Assembly (NCBI RefSeq): GCF_003073375.1
Contig: NZ_CP029002.1
Location: forward strand, 2,714,001 to 2,778,000
Direction of reading: 5' to 3'
DNA: 64,000 nucleotides
DNA from: Lysinibacillus sp. 2017
Lineage (GTDB): Bacteria > Bacillota > Bacilli > Bacillales_A > Planococcaceae
Both the position numbers and the translations under genes were made by a program. The number at the start of each line of letters is the position of its first letter. Position 1 is the stretch's first letter. The notes under the pieces were generated by a model. That model was not told the DNA's origin and made no database searches. It worked only from the letters and a program-made list of their open reading frames with translations. Shown here piece after piece: positions 1 through 9,884 of this stretch.

Positions 1-472
1 CTCCATAAATATAAAAACCTTTTTTAGGTAGCTCACCCGTCAGTTTATATTCAGCAACAAATTCAGCAGCTAAATTTGCAATTTTAATTCGTGAACTTGT
101 ATTAATCGATAAATCTTTAATAGTAGCTTTTAATACGTCTTTCGGCATATGCATACTTGAAATCATATTCGCCACTTCACGGCGCTCATCTTCACGCATT
201 TTTTGTTCACAAGGCACGTAGGAAATATCAATTACGTTTCGTGTAATATAAAGTGTCGGAACATAGCCTTTTAATAAATTCGTACACGATTTCGTATTAC
301 CACATCCACAACAACTTGTAGCTTGATTGATATATTCATAAAGCTTCGGCAAACTAATATCGACCATCTCTTTTGTTACTTGATCCTCATGCTCTTTTAA
401 AAATTGCTGTACTTTTGGATGCTCGATTGTTTCACGGCGCATCTTTTCAAAACGTTCTTCAAACGAAGGCAT
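1..472 (-). CDS. dnaI: Helicase loader DnaI, N-terminal part (cut by left edge)
   Basis: Fragment of the primosomal protein that, with DnaB and DnaD, loads the replicative helicase. Only the N-terminal domain is visible. Cysteines at about residues 54, 55, 57, 63 and 88 (counted from the ATG used here) fit the DnaI zinc-binding domain that contacts helicase. The window stops at GFYIYG, just before the expected Walker A loop of the AAA+ domain. It follows dnaB at the end of nrdR-dnaB-dnaI. The ATG at 472 is the first ordinary start codon, but it has no Shine-Dalgarno sequence. The open frame extends back to 514 with similarity to the known DnaI start (E-P-I), where the codon is ATC behind an AGGTG; see findings. 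Family assignment is firm, start uncertain. Confidence 0.9.
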   Translation of the reverse strand, partial: MPSFEERFEKMRRETIEHPKVQQFLKEHEDQVTKEMVDISLPKLYEYINQATSCCGCGNTKSCTNLLKGYVPTLYITRNVIDISYVPCEQKMREDERREVANMISSMHMPKDVLKATIKDLSINTSSRIKIANLAAEFVAEYKLTGELPKKGFYIYG

Positions 473-516
473 TCTTTTTTTTATTTCATTTAATTGATTG
501 TTAATCGGTTCGATTG

Positions 517-1893
517 TTATTCACCTACCCCATCATGTTGTCCAAGTTTTTTTAAGATTTTTAAGCGTTCCTTTTCAAAATCGATACCTTCTTCTGGTTC
601 AGGCTCTTTTTTTTCATGTCGTTTATAAAACCAATCTGGTACTTGTTCATCTCGCCCATTTTTCCGGTTGTATGAAGACTTTTTCGTCGGCTGTGTCGTA
701 TTTGGTTGTTTTACTGTTGTACTTTCTTGCTTCCACTGTGCATATTTATCGCGTTCTTGTCGCGCTAAATCCATTGCCTCTTTTGCTGTATTTAACTGCT
801 TACGATTCCAGTGGTCTGCAATTCTTTCAACATAATTTTTAGGCAATTTCATGTCTGTTGATAGCATCACGTATTCTAATAAAACATTGACTACCCCAAT
901 TGGCATACTATATTTCACCACTAAATCTTCGGCAATTTGAATTGTTGAGGGAATCGGTTCTTTCCCGTTATTTACATCACGTAATACTTGGACAGGTGGT
1001 GTCGTTTCTAAATATTGAAGCAACTCCTGCTCTTTTGTTAAATTCTCTTTCGTGATAATATGCTGCTTTGGTTCAAATGTTTTCTGTAATGTTGGAGCCT
1101 CAGTAGAAATCGTTAATTTATAATAATCTGCAGCTGCTTTTTTTAAACGCTCTGTCGTTAACTTATTGTGGTCATCCAGTGCTGAAATAACAACCTTTTG
1201 CATTTGCAAAGGTGTTAATTGATACATGAATGCAAGCTTCGCAATTGTTTCTTTCGCTTGAATCGTTAAAGCCGCACTTGGTATTAATTGTTCGGAAAGA
1301 CCCGCTTTTAATAAGTTGAAATCAAATTGTTCAAAATAAAACGGATAATCCGATGTTTTCTTATGTGTTTCATCATAGTCATCGGTTGGTAAGCTCATAT
1401 TCACTGGGCGATAGACATCGACAAATGAGCGTGTCACTTCTTCAAAGTTCTCTTTACTTTTCTTAGTTAAAAAGCGTTGACGGAGTTTACGATAAGAAGC
1501 CTCCCCAATTTTACTAAATAAAAACATCGATAATAGCGGATCTTTAAAAAATTGCGGTGCATCCAGTGGTCGAACAAGCTCATAAATAAAGTGGCGGCTC
1601 GTATTTTCGTCTTTTCGCCATGTGCTTAATAAGCCAATTGCCTCGAGTGCAATACGTGCTTCAAACACTTTTTTTAATGGCATCGACAGCACATTCATCA
1701 AATAATAATGCGTTAATTGCTGTGGTGAATGACTTTCCGCTTCGGCCCATAATGTTAAATAAAGACTAATTGGCTCTGGACCTGTTAATGGCTGATAAAA
1801 AAGCGTTATTAATTGACGTTCATTTGTAGATAAGGCATGAGGGAGCGTTATTTCAAAATGATCCGTAGGCTGTAATTCATTAAAGTGAACCAT
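517..1893 (-). CDS. dnaB: Replication initiation and membrane attachment protein DnaB
   Basis: Helicase co-loader of Firmicutes (not the E. coli helicase of the same name). It acts with DnaD and DnaI at oriC and at restart sites and associates with the membrane. The 458 residues are close to the usual length of about 470. The N-terminal half has the winged-helix character of the family, and a DnaD-like C-terminal domain lies at about 320-400 with a conserved Y-x-x-R-I-A-D-H-W stretch. A charged Lys/Arg/Glu-rich tail follows. The start ATG sits behind AAGGAGGGG. The gene begins 19 nt after nrdR and runs into dnaI, as in B. subtilis. Confidence 0.95.
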   Translation of the reverse strand: MVHFNELQPTDHFEITLPHALSTNERQLITLFYQPLTGPEPISLYLTLWAEAESHSPQQLTHYYLMNVLSMPLKKVFEARIALEAIGLLSTWRKDENTSRHFIYELVRPLDAPQFFKDPLLSMFLFSKIGEASYRKLRQRFLTKKSKENFEEVTRSFVDVYRPVNMSLPTDDYDETHKKTSDYPFYFEQFDFNLLKAGLSEQLIPSAALTIQAKETIAKLAFMYQLTPLQMQKVVISALDDHNKLTTERLKKAAADYYKLTISTEAPTLQKTFEPKQHIITKENLTKEQELLQYLETTPPVQVLRDVNNGKEPIPSTIQIAEDLVVKYSMPIGVVNVLLEYVMLSTDMKLPKNYVERIADHWNRKQLNTAKEAMDLARQERDKYAQWKQESTTVKQPNTTQPTKKSSYNRKNGRDEQVPDWFYKRHEKKEPEPEEGIDFEKERLKILKKLGQHDGVGE

Positions 1894-1912
1894 TTTTTAT
1901 CTCCCCTCCTTG

Positions 1913-2380
1913 TTATTTTTCATTTGATTGACGGGTCATAATTTCTTTTAACTCTTCAATAAATACCGTAATGTCTTTAAATTGACGGTAAACAGATGCA
2001 AAGCGTACGTAAGCAACTTCATCTACTTTCGCTAAATGATCCATTACCATTTCACCAACATCTTCAGAACGCACTTCTGCATTCCCTATACGACGTAGCT
2101 CTTTTTCGATATCAAAAACAATTTCTTCTAATTGTTCTAATGGAACTGGACGCTTTTCGCATGCACGAATCAAACCTCGAAGCACCTTCTCGCGGCTAAA
2201 CTCTTCTCGAGAACCTTCTTTTTTCACAACGATTAAAGGTGTTTCTTCTATTTTTTCGAATGTAGTAAATCGGAAACTGCAAGATTCGCACTCACGACGT
2301 CTACGAATTTCTTTATTATCATCAACAGGTCTTGAATCTACAACACGTGTTCCATTGTATTGACAAGCTGGACATCTCAT
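1913..2380 (-). CDS. nrdR: Transcriptional repressor NrdR
   Basis: ATP/dATP-sensing repressor of ribonucleotide reductase genes. From the chosen start the protein has 155 residues, the family norm. Cys3, Cys6, Cys31 and Cys34 form the N-terminal zinc ribbon and the rest is the ATP-cone domain. The frame is open 18 codons further upstream, but the ATG at 2380 has AGGAGA 7-8 nt before it and gives the canonical MRCPAC start. A TATAAT-type -10 hexamer lies at 2414-2419 on the minus strand, so transcription of nrdR-dnaB-dnaI probably begins shortly upstream of nrdR. In B. subtilis speD sits between gapB and this gene; here it is absent. Confidence 0.95.
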   Translation of the reverse strand: MRCPACQYNGTRVVDSRPVDDNKEIRRRRECESCSFRFTTFEKIEETPLIVVKKEGSREEFSREKVLRGLIRACEKRPVPLEQLEEIVFDIEKELRRIGNAEVRSEDVGEMVMDHLAKVDEVAYVRFASVYRQFKDITVFIEELKEIMTRQSNEK

Positions 2381-2520
2381 ATTTTTGTTCTCCTGATCTG
2401 TTAGTATAAATGTATTATAACAAAAACAACGCACATGAAATAGTGATTCCGCGCGCGTTCGTATGTTTTAAAAATTTTCGCTTTCAAATTATAGTGCCCA
2501 CGCTATTTTAATGCAATAGA

Positions 2521-2561
2521 AAAAAGCCTTTTACAGAAACAAAACACTTCTGAAAAGGCCT
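2521..2561 (-). terminator. Intrinsic terminator after gapB
   Basis: On the minus strand, a GCCTTTTCAGAA stem pairs with TTCTGTAAAAGGC (one bulge) and is followed by six T. It lies directly downstream of the gapB stop codon. Confidence 0.8.
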
Positions 2562-2575
2562 TTTCAAATACCAAA

Positions 2576-3595
2576 TTATGCGTTAACTATTGCTAACTCA
2601 TTCGCAATTTTAGTCGCTAAATCTACTACACGTGCAGAGTAACCCCACTCGTTGTCATACCAAGCGATTACTTTTACTTTACGGTCACCTAAAACGATTG
2701 TTGATAAGCCGTCAACTGTAGATGAGAATGTTGTTGTGTTGTAATCTGAAGATACTAATGGCTCCATATTGAAGTTTAAAATACCATTCATTTTACCTTC
2801 AGCTGCTTTCTTAAATGCAGCATTTACTTCTTCTACAGTCACGTCACGCTCTAAGTCTACAACTAAATCAACTAACGAAACATTCGGAGTTGGTACACGT
2901 AATGCCATACCGTGAATTTTGCCATCTAATTCTGGTAGTACTAAACGCAAAGCTTTTGCAGCACCAGTCGAAGTTGGGATAATTGACGATGCACAGTTAC
3001 GCGCACGGCGTAAATCTTTGTGTGGGTTATCAATATTATTTTGATCATTTGTGTATGCATGAACTGTTGTCATTAAACCGTTTACGATACCAAATTCATC
3101 ATTTAATACTTTTGCTACTGGAGCTAAGCAGTTTGTCGTACAAGATGCATTTGAAATAACATCATGCTTAGATAATTCTAATTTGTCGTCATTAACACCT
3201 AATACAACCGTAATATCTTCATTTTTACCTGGAGCGGTTAAAATAACTTTTTTTGCGCCAGCTTCTAAGTGCATTGCAGCTTTAGCACGATCATTGAATT
3301 TACCAGTAGCTTCGATTACGATATCTACGCCCATTTCAGCCCATGGTAATTTTAGTGGATCACGTTCGCTAACTAGCTCTACGCGGTTACCATTTACAAT
3401 TAAAGCACCTTCAGTAGCTTCAACAGTACCTGGGAACACGCCATGATTTGTGTCATACTTAATTAAATGTGCTAACGTTTCAGCTGGGTAGCTTGCATTT
3501 ACTGCTACGATATTTACATTGCCGCGCATCATAGCTTGACGGAACACCATTCGACCAATACGGCCAAAACCATTAATTGCGATAGAAACTGTCAT
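2576..3595 (-). CDS. gapB: Glyceraldehyde-3-phosphate dehydrogenase, gluconeogenic type GapB
   Basis: Interconverts glyceraldehyde-3-phosphate and 1,3-bisphosphoglycerate. The Rossmann motif GFGRIGR is at 9-15 and the catalytic Cys152 lies in SNASCTTNC. NAD-using GapA enzymes carry Asp in the segment after the second strand. Here it reads V-N-A-S-Y-P-A, with Ala at 34, as in B. subtilis GapB, which prefers NADP and works in gluconeogenesis. Position beside nrdR-dnaB supports GapB. The ATG is preceded by TAGGAGG. The gene stands alone between two terminators. No CcpN site could be identified with confidence. Confidence 0.93.
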   Translation of the reverse strand: MTVSIAINGFGRIGRMVFRQAMMRGNVNIVAVNASYPAETLAHLIKYDTNHGVFPGTVEATEGALIVNGNRVELVSERDPLKLPWAEMGVDIVIEATGKFNDRAKAAMHLEAGAKKVILTAPGKNEDITVVLGVNDDKLELSKHDVISNASCTTNCLAPVAKVLNDEFGIVNGLMTTVHAYTNDQNNIDNPHKDLRRARNCASSIIPTSTGAAKALRLVLPELDGKIHGMALRVPTPNVSLVDLVVDLERDVTVEEVNAAFKKAAEGKMNGILNFNMEPLVSSDYNTTTFSSTVDGLSTIVLGDRKVKVIAWYDNEWGYSARVVDLATKIANELAIVNA

Positions 3596-3744
3596 AATTA
3601 TTTAAATCCTCCTAAGATTTCGATTCGTTTATTTTCATTTCTCGCACATTAGTATAGCACATTTTTTTAAAAGGTGAACATATTTAATATACATAATAAA
3701 AGTTATTATTTTCTGATAATAATCCTACTTAAATCTGTTAGAAA

Positions 3745-3784
3745 AAGAAAAAAGATTGTCCGAAATCATTCAGAACAATCTTTT
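3745..3784 (-). terminator. Intrinsic terminator of the polA-mutM-coaE operon
   Basis: Minus-strand hairpin AAAGATTGTTC/GGACAATCTTT followed by a T-rich run, about 40 nt after the coaE stop codon. Confidence 0.85.
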
Positions 3785-3823
3785 AAATCTATGAGTAATC
3801 TATGTTAAATTTTACAAGTTTAA

Positions 3824-4423
3824 TTAGTACTTCAACACATTCCACTCATATAAAATGTTTTGCAATTGTAATGCAGTTTGTTCTAATGTGCCGTTATTAT
3901 TAATCACTGCGTCAGCGAATGATTCTTTTTGTTTTACTGGAATTTGAGTAGCAATACGAGCTCGTGCTTCCTGTTCAGTGAATCCGTTACGTACCATTAA
4001 ACGTTCTAATTGTACTTCCTCTGATACAGAAACAACGATAATCTTTTCAACAAAATGTTCCAGCTTACTTTCAAATAATAATGGAATATCCATAAAGACA
4101 TTTTTTTCACCATACGAAATGAACTCATCGCGTTGACGGATCATTTCTCCACGGATTGCTGGGTGGATAATGTCATTTAATTTTTTGCGCATCGTCTCAT
4201 CATGAAAAATGATATTACCAACTTTCGCACGATCCATTGAACCATCTTCTGCGATCACTTCTTGTCCGAAGACTTCCGCAATTTTTCTTAATGTCTCACT
4301 GTCTGGTTCAACAACTTGGCGAGCTACTACATCTGCATCTACGATTGGTAACCCATATGACTGAATCATTTTCGCAACCGCACTTTTACCACTTGCTATA
4401 CTTCCTGTTAATCCTATAATCAC
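3824..4423 (-). CDS. coaE: Dephospho-CoA kinase
   Basis: Last step of coenzyme A synthesis: phosphorylates dephospho-CoA at the ribose 3'-hydroxyl with ATP. The P-loop GLTGSIASGKS begins at residue 4. The GTG at 4423 is chosen because AAGGGGAA lies 6 nt before it and it gives 199 residues, the normal length. A longer frame reaching 4507 would run into mutM and has no homologous extension. Begins 13 nt after the mutM stop and is the last gene of polA-mutM-coaE. The DUF-type gene ytaF found between mutM and coaE in B. subtilis is missing. Confidence 0.94.
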   Translation of the reverse strand: MIIGLTGSIASGKSAVAKMIQSYGLPIVDADVVARQVVEPDSETLRKIAEVFGQEVIAEDGSMDRAKVGNIIFHDETMRKKLNDIIHPAIRGEMIRQRDEFISYGEKNVFMDIPLLFESKLEHFVEKIIVVSVSEEVQLERLMVRNGFTEQEARARIATQIPVKQKESFADAVINNNGTLEQTALQLQNILYEWNVLKY

Positions 4424-4436
4424 AACAAATTCCCCT

Positions 4437-5309
4437 TTACTGCTGGCACTGCGGGCAATACACCGATGTTCGACCACCGATGACCATTGACTCGGTCGCT
4501 GTGCCACATGTTAAGCATTGTTTTTTTCCGTACATTTTTAAGCGATGCTGCATCGAACCAGCGCCACCATTAATGCTTCGGTAGTCTGAAATCGTTGAGC
4601 CCCCTGAGTCGATGCTTTCTTGTAGCACATCACAAATCGTATGGAACAATCCAACTTTTTCCTCATCACTCACATCGTTGGTTTTACGTCCAGGATAAAT
4701 CCCTGTTTTAAATAACGATTCCGTCGCATAAATATTGCCGCAACCTGAAATAACTTGGCCATCCATAATTACTTCTTTAATAGGTTTCTTCGCAAATTTC
4801 GGCTTTTCACTTTGCTTAATAAAAAAATCACAGGCATCATCATCAAACGGTTCTGGTGCCATTTTTAAAAGTGGCGGATGGTCAGCAATTTCTTTCATAA
4901 AACGTAACTCTCCAAAACGTCGAATATCTGAGTAAACAAGAAGCTCACCCGTTGTCAATGTGAAAATCGCATGAATGTGTTTTCGGAATTTATCCTCTGT
5001 AATTTCTGTTACATCCTGTACAACAAACCATGCCCCGCTCATTCCAAGGTGGTTCACTAAAACAAAGGGTTCTCCGTTTTTTTCTAGATGAAAAAATATA
5101 TATTTGGAACGTCGTTGTAAATTTTGAATGGTCATATCCTTCAAAAGCTGCTCAAACTGATAAGGCTCGCTATTTTTAACAATCGCTTGCTTTCCTGCTT
5201 CATGCGAATTATAAACAACTTCCGACAAAGCCACTTGTGCAATGGTTTTCCCCTCAACAATCGGCTTCAGATCGCGAACGACACCTTCAACTTCTGGTAA
5301 TTCTGGCAT
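4437..5309 (-). CDS. mutM: Formamidopyrimidine-DNA glycosylase (Fpg/MutM)
   Basis: Base-excision repair enzyme removing 8-oxoguanine and formamidopyrimidines, with AP-lyase activity. It begins MPELPE, so after Met removal the catalytic Pro and Glu are at the N-terminus. The C-terminal zinc finger has Cys265, Cys268, Cys285 and Cys288. Length 290 is slightly longer than the usual 270-276, the extra residues lying in the N-terminal domain. It begins 12 nt after polA, so a repair glycosylase and the gap-filling polymerase are co-expressed. Confidence 0.96.
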   Translation of the reverse strand: MPELPEVEGVVRDLKPIVEGKTIAQVALSEVVYNSHEAGKQAIVKNSEPYQFEQLLKDMTIQNLQRRSKYIFFHLEKNGEPFVLVNHLGMSGAWFVVQDVTEITEDKFRKHIHAIFTLTTGELLVYSDIRRFGELRFMKEIADHPPLLKMAPEPFDDDACDFFIKQSEKPKFAKKPIKEVIMDGQVISGCGNIYATESLFKTGIYPGRKTNDVSDEEKVGLFHTICDVLQESIDSGGSTISDYRSINGGAGSMQHRLKMYGKKQCLTCGTATESMVIGGRTSVYCPQCQQ

Positions 5310-5321
5310 AAAAATTACTCC

Positions 5322-7949
5322 TTACTTTGCATCGTACCAAGTCGTGCCATATGAATAATCTACCTTTAACGGCACAATGAGTTCAATCGCATTTTCCATC
5401 ACTTCTGGTACGATACGTTCTAAAATCTCAATTTCTTCTTTTGGTGCTTCAAAAATTAATTCATCGTGTACTTGTAATAATAATTTTGCTTGTAAGCCTT
5501 CTTTTTCAAGTCGAGCTGCCATATCAATCATCGCTTTTTTAATAATATCCGCAGCACTCCCTTGAATTGGCGTATTCATCGCTGTGCGTTCAGCAAAGCT
5601 ACGTAAATTGAAGTTCGAATTCGTAATATCTGGTAAATAACGACGACGATTTAAGATAGTTGTCACATAACCTGTTTTCTTCGCATCTTCAATAATCGAA
5701 TCCATATAATTTTTTACACCTGGGAAGCTTTGTAAATAGTTGTCAATAAACTTCGCGGCATCTTTACGTGTAATATCTAAGCTTTGTGATAAGCCGTAAT
5801 CACTAATGCCGTAAACAATACCAAAGTTTACGGCTTTTGCTGTACGACGCATATTACTTGTAACTTCATCTGCTTCAACACCAAATACGTCCATCGCTGT
5901 ACGTGTATGAATATCCATGCCATGTTTAAATGCATCGACAAGCGCATCGTCTTCACACATATGTGCTAGCACGCGTAATTCGATTTGTGAATAATCGGCT
6001 GAAAATAATATCCAGTCTTTTTTTGATGGTACAAATGCTTGACGAATTTTCCGACCTTCTTCTAAACGAATCGGGATGTTTTGTAGATTTGGGTCCGTTG
6101 AGCTTAAGCGACCTGTTGCTGTTAATGCTTGTTGGAAACGCGTATGCACTTTTGAATCTTCAGGGTGCACTTCCTTTGTTAGTCCTTCGATGTATGTCGA
6201 TTGTAATTTTGCTAATGTACGATACGATAAAATATGTTTTACGATATCATGCTTATATTGCAGCTTTTCTAATACATCAGCCGCAGTCGAATAACCTGTT
6301 TTCGTTTTTTTAATTACAGGTAGGCCCAATTTATCAAATAAAATAACCCCTAGTTGCTTCGGTGAATTGATGTTAAAAGTTTCCCCTGCTAGCTCATAAA
6401 TCGTTGCTTCCATGACTGTAAGCTTTTCTTTTAACTCGTCGCCCATTTTCTCTAGTGTATCGACATTTGCTGTAATGCCTTCACTTTCCATCTTGCCTAA
6501 AATATGTGCAAGGGGTAGCTCTAGTTCTTTATAAAGTTCGAACTGTTCATTTACTTTTAACTTTTCTTCTAATACAGGTTGTAACTTCCAAACTGCTACT
6601 GCTTTACGGCTTACATGCTCCGCCAAGGCATCCGCTGTTGGTAATGCCCATTTTGCACCCTTACCATACACGGCTTCATTTGTTTGCACGTCTTGATAAC
6701 CAAACTCTTTTGCAAGGGTTGCCACATCATCACCTGAAATAGATGGCTTTAAAATATAAGAAGCTAATAATAAATCAAACTCAACACCCTTCAATTCTAT
6801 ATCGAGGCGCTGAAGCATTGCTTGTGTTGCTTTACTATCAACCATGTATTTTTTCTTCGTGTCATCTTGTAGCCATTTCTTTAACACTTCATTGTTAAGT
6901 AGACCTTCAATTGTTGTGTAGACTGTTTTTTCGCCATCAGATAGCGCAAGTCCTAGAGCTTTACATGTATGATAATGTTCGTTTTCTAATTCTAAGTGAA
7001 GTGCCATCACATCTTGTAACATTTCTGCTGTAATTGCATCTACCGTATCAAACTTGAGTTCTGCTTGCTCTATTTGTTCTACTTCAAAGTCACTTTTTTC
7101 GATTAATGATTTGAAGCCAAGCTCTTTCCAAACTTCTACTAATTGCTCTTCATTTGGTCCTGCATAGGCTAAGTCCTCTAATGAAATCGTTAATGGCACC
7201 TCTGTATAAATGGTCGCTAATTTTTTCGATAAATGGGCTAGCTCTTCATTTTCAATAAGCTTTTCTTTCATTTTCGAAGCTTTCAATGATTCAACAACTT
7301 CGTATAAACCTTCCACAGTATGGTGCTCTTTTAGTAATTTGATGGCCGTTTTTTCACCAACACCGGGAACGCCTGGAATATTATCTGATTGATCGCCCAT
7401 TAAGCCCTTCATATCAATAATTTGCACGGGTGTTAAACCGTATTTTTCTTCAATATGTGCGGGTGTATATTTTTCAATATCAGTAATCCCTTTACGCGTA
7501 ATATAAACCGTTACATCATCCGTAGCGAGTTGCGTTAAGTCTTTATCACCTGACACGATGATGACTTCAGTACCTTCTTTTGCCGCTTGTTTCGCTAATG
7601 TCCCGATAATATCATCGGCTTCATATAGAGCAAGCTCATAACGTTTTATATTATAGGCATCGATTAATTTTCGAATATAAGGAAATTGCTCCGATAACTC
7701 TGGTGGTGTTTTTTGGCGCCCACCTTTATATTCGCCATACGTTTCGTGTCGAAAAGTCGTTTTTCCCGCGTCAAACGCAACGAGCATTTGTGTTGGGTTT
7801 TCTTCACCGATAATTTTTTGTAACATCGTCGTAAACCCATAAGTTGCGTTCGTATGGATTCCGCTGTCATTCGTCAGTAGCGGCAACGCAAAAAATGCGC
7901 GATATGCTAAACTGTTGCCGTCTAATAATAGTAACTTTTGTTTTGTCAT
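5322..7949 (-). CDS. polA: DNA polymerase I
   Basis: Repair and Okazaki-fragment polymerase of 875 residues. The N-terminal 5'-nuclease domain (about 1-290) keeps the acidic DGN, DDI and GDKD motifs. The middle 3'-5' exonuclease-like domain (about 305-460) lacks the first acidic pair and the last Asp motif of active proofreading enzymes, as in Bacillus Pol I. The polymerase domain has motif A (DYSQIELRV), motif B (RRTAKAVNFGIVYG) and motif C (QVHDELIFE). Start ATG at 7949 with TGGAGGA 9 nt upstream; 12 further open codons upstream are not conserved. First gene of polA-mutM-coaE. Confidence 0.97.
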   Translation of the reverse strand: MTKQKLLLLDGNSLAYRAFFALPLLTNDSGIHTNATYGFTTMLQKIIGEENPTQMLVAFDAGKTTFRHETYGEYKGGRQKTPPELSEQFPYIRKLIDAYNIKRYELALYEADDIIGTLAKQAAKEGTEVIIVSGDKDLTQLATDDVTVYITRKGITDIEKYTPAHIEEKYGLTPVQIIDMKGLMGDQSDNIPGVPGVGEKTAIKLLKEHHTVEGLYEVVESLKASKMKEKLIENEELAHLSKKLATIYTEVPLTISLEDLAYAGPNEEQLVEVWKELGFKSLIEKSDFEVEQIEQAELKFDTVDAITAEMLQDVMALHLELENEHYHTCKALGLALSDGEKTVYTTIEGLLNNEVLKKWLQDDTKKKYMVDSKATQAMLQRLDIELKGVEFDLLLASYILKPSISGDDVATLAKEFGYQDVQTNEAVYGKGAKWALPTADALAEHVSRKAVAVWKLQPVLEEKLKVNEQFELYKELELPLAHILGKMESEGITANVDTLEKMGDELKEKLTVMEATIYELAGETFNINSPKQLGVILFDKLGLPVIKKTKTGYSTAADVLEKLQYKHDIVKHILSYRTLAKLQSTYIEGLTKEVHPEDSKVHTRFQQALTATGRLSSTDPNLQNIPIRLEEGRKIRQAFVPSKKDWILFSADYSQIELRVLAHMCEDDALVDAFKHGMDIHTRTAMDVFGVEADEVTSNMRRTAKAVNFGIVYGISDYGLSQSLDITRKDAAKFIDNYLQSFPGVKNYMDSIIEDAKKTGYVTTILNRRRYLPDITNSNFNLRSFAERTAMNTPIQGSAADIIKKAMIDMAARLEKEGLQAKLLLQVHDELIFEAPKEEIEILERIVPEVMENAIELIVPLKVDYSYGTTWYDAK

Positions 7950-8087
7950 GCTTGTTCCTCCAATAATTAGAATTCCTAAATACACATATATGTTCGGTTT
8001 TTTATTCTCTTTCTACTTTAGCGATAATTGCAATGAATTGCCAATAGAAACGTAATTTCTGAAGTAAAACTCTCTACTTATTTAAAA

Positions 8088-8133
8088 TAAAAAGATCTAG
8101 ATGTATGCAACTTGGCATAATCTAGATCTTTTT
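8088..8133 (-). terminator. Intrinsic terminator after the chemoreceptor gene
   Basis: Minus-strand stem AAAGATCTAGAT/ATCTAGATCTTT followed by a short T run, 10 nt past the stop codon. It separates the block above from polA. Confidence 0.88.
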
Positions 8134-8142
8134 AAATATTTA

Positions 8143-9816
8143 TTAGATTTTAAAATGATTAATTTGTCCTTTTAACTTAACAATCATTTGATTTAATTCT
8201 GTTGAAATGCTTAACATTTCTTCGGAAGAAGCCGTTTGTTCTTCCATTGAAGCTGCAATACTTTGAGAATGCTCATTTGATTCTTCGAGAGACTGTACTG
8301 TCGCATTGGTTGTTTCAAGCATTTGATGAGAACCTGCTGCTATTTCTTGTAACGTGAATGTTACGTTTTGGATTTCATTTTTCATATCATCTACTAAATT
8401 TGAAATCGTACTAAATGTTTCACCTGCCGAATAAATCGTAACGCTCTCCTGCTCGATTTTCGTTACTACATTATTAATTGCAAGTACTGATTCGTTTGAG
8501 TCTTTTTGCATTTCATTAATTAGTATTGTAATATTGCTCGCTGAATTGGCGGATTGCTCAGCTAACGAACGAATTTCAGCTGCTACTACAGCAAACCCTT
8601 TACCATATTCACCAGCTCGAGCTGCTTCAATTGCTGCGTTTAGTGCAAGTAAGTTAATTTGGTCTGAAATATTTGAAATAATTTTCGTAATTTGACTTAC
8701 TTCCGAGGAACGACTATTCATCTGTTCAGTTTTCGCTAATGACATTTTGGCAGTTTCATTAATTATTTCAATACCTGCAACAGATTTTTGAATCACTTTA
8801 TTACCTTGCATAGCAACAGTTGTTGCATTCACTGCCTCATCCGAAACTAACTTTGTTACATTCGAAATATCTGCAATTTGTGCTGTGATATGTTCTACCG
8901 CCACACGATTTTGTGTAGCCCCTGCTGTAATTAGCTCCGTATTCGAAGCAATTTCTTGAATTGCACTTGAAACTTGGTTGGATGCAATTGTTAATTGTTC
9001 TACACTTTGTTTTAGTGTAGATGACCCTTCTTCTACATGATCACTAGTTTCCGTTACATGTTGAATTGTATCCCTTAACTGTATTTGCATGTTGGAGAAA
9101 CCATTCGCTAGACGGCCAATTTCATCATTACCGTGAACATCTAATTGTTTTGATAAATCACCTTGTGCCACAATTTCAGTATGGTCTACAAGTTTTGTTA
9201 AAGGATTAACAATACGTTTCGAAACGATATAAGCTATAATTGCGCCTGTAATTGTTGCCACAATAACTAAAGTGAGAATAATTTTTATTAGTAAATTATT
9301 TAAATCGTCAATAAAGTCCGCATCCGCATCCAACCCTAATACTGAATCCGTTCCTGGAATCTGTAAAAATGTTGATTTATGCTTACCATAATCATCTTCA
9401 TAAATTTCACTAACAACCATGTTTGTCGTATTTAGTGCTGCTGTCTGGTCTGCTGTGAAATCAAGTGGTGATAAATACTCATCCGCATTTCCTAATACTA
9501 AAATAACTTCTTTGTTATCAACCTTACTCATAATATAAGCATTTTCCATATCAAACTCGTTTTGGAAATCCGTTGTAATAGTCTCTAACTCTTTATATGC
9601 ATCTGCATTATTTTTTGCATCATTTACTAAATCCGTATCATATAAAGCGCTGAATTTCTCCATACTTAACTCTAAATTTTGATTATATTGCGGAATAATT
9701 TTAGATTCGATTAAATGACTTGAAACAAGGAATAGAATTGTACTAAATACAATACTAAGTACAATAATTGGTAGTAAAATCCCTAATAATATTTTAGCCT
9801 TTACTGTTTTAAACAT
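8143..9816 (-). CDS. Methyl-accepting chemotaxis protein
   Basis: Transmembrane chemoreceptor. A membrane segment lies at about 7-28 and an extracellular ligand-binding region of about 150 residues follows (Cache-like by size and topology; ligand unknown). A second membrane segment is at about 177-200 and a HAMP domain follows. The long cytoplasmic methyl-accepting coiled coil has the canonical hairpin tip around [16 protein letters not shown]. The frame is open to a TTG at 9843, but the ATG at 9816 with a weak GAG 8 nt upstream and the usual short cytoplasmic N-terminus is preferred. It follows the ATP-grasp gene by under 70 nt with no terminator between, so the two are probably co-transcribed. 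Confidence 0.92.
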   Translation of the reverse strand: MFKTVKAKILLGILLPIIVLSIVFSTILFLVSSHLIESKIIPQYNQNLELSMEKFSALYDTDLVNDAKNNADAYKELETITTDFQNEFDMENAYIMSKVDNKEVILVLGNADEYLSPLDFTADQTAALNTTNMVVSEIYEDDYGKHKSTFLQIPGTDSVLGLDADADFIDDLNNLLIKIILTLVIVATITGAIIAYIVSKRIVNPLTKLVDHTEIVAQGDLSKQLDVHGNDEIGRLANGFSNMQIQLRDTIQHVTETSDHVEEGSSTLKQSVEQLTIASNQVSSAIQEIASNTELITAGATQNRVAVEHITAQIADISNVTKLVSDEAVNATTVAMQGNKVIQKSVAGIEIINETAKMSLAKTEQMNSRSSEVSQITKIISNISDQINLLALNAAIEAARAGEYGKGFAVVAAEIRSLAEQSANSASNITILINEMQKDSNESVLAINNVVTKIEQESVTIYSAGETFSTISNLVDDMKNEIQNVTFTLQEIAAGSHQMLETTNATVQSLEESNEHSQSIAASMEEQTASSEEMLSISTELNQMIVKLKGQINHFKI

Positions 9817-9884
9817 TTTTAATGCTCTATAAAACAATGACAAATTGTTTTAACTGAGCAATCCCCCCAATTTATATATATATT

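Noticed and set aside
498-842. Open frame of 114 codons on the plus strand
   Set aside because: Antisense to dnaB; Leu/Val-rich only because of the opposite strand's charged codons.
5930-6313. Open frame of 127 codons on the plus strand
   Set aside because: It lies antisense inside polA, has no ribosome-binding site or recognisable protein features, and is explained by codon usage of polA.
5322-7949. Loss of proofreading residues in polA as a novelty
   Set aside because: An inactive 3'-5' exonuclease-like domain is already known for Bacillus DNA polymerase I.
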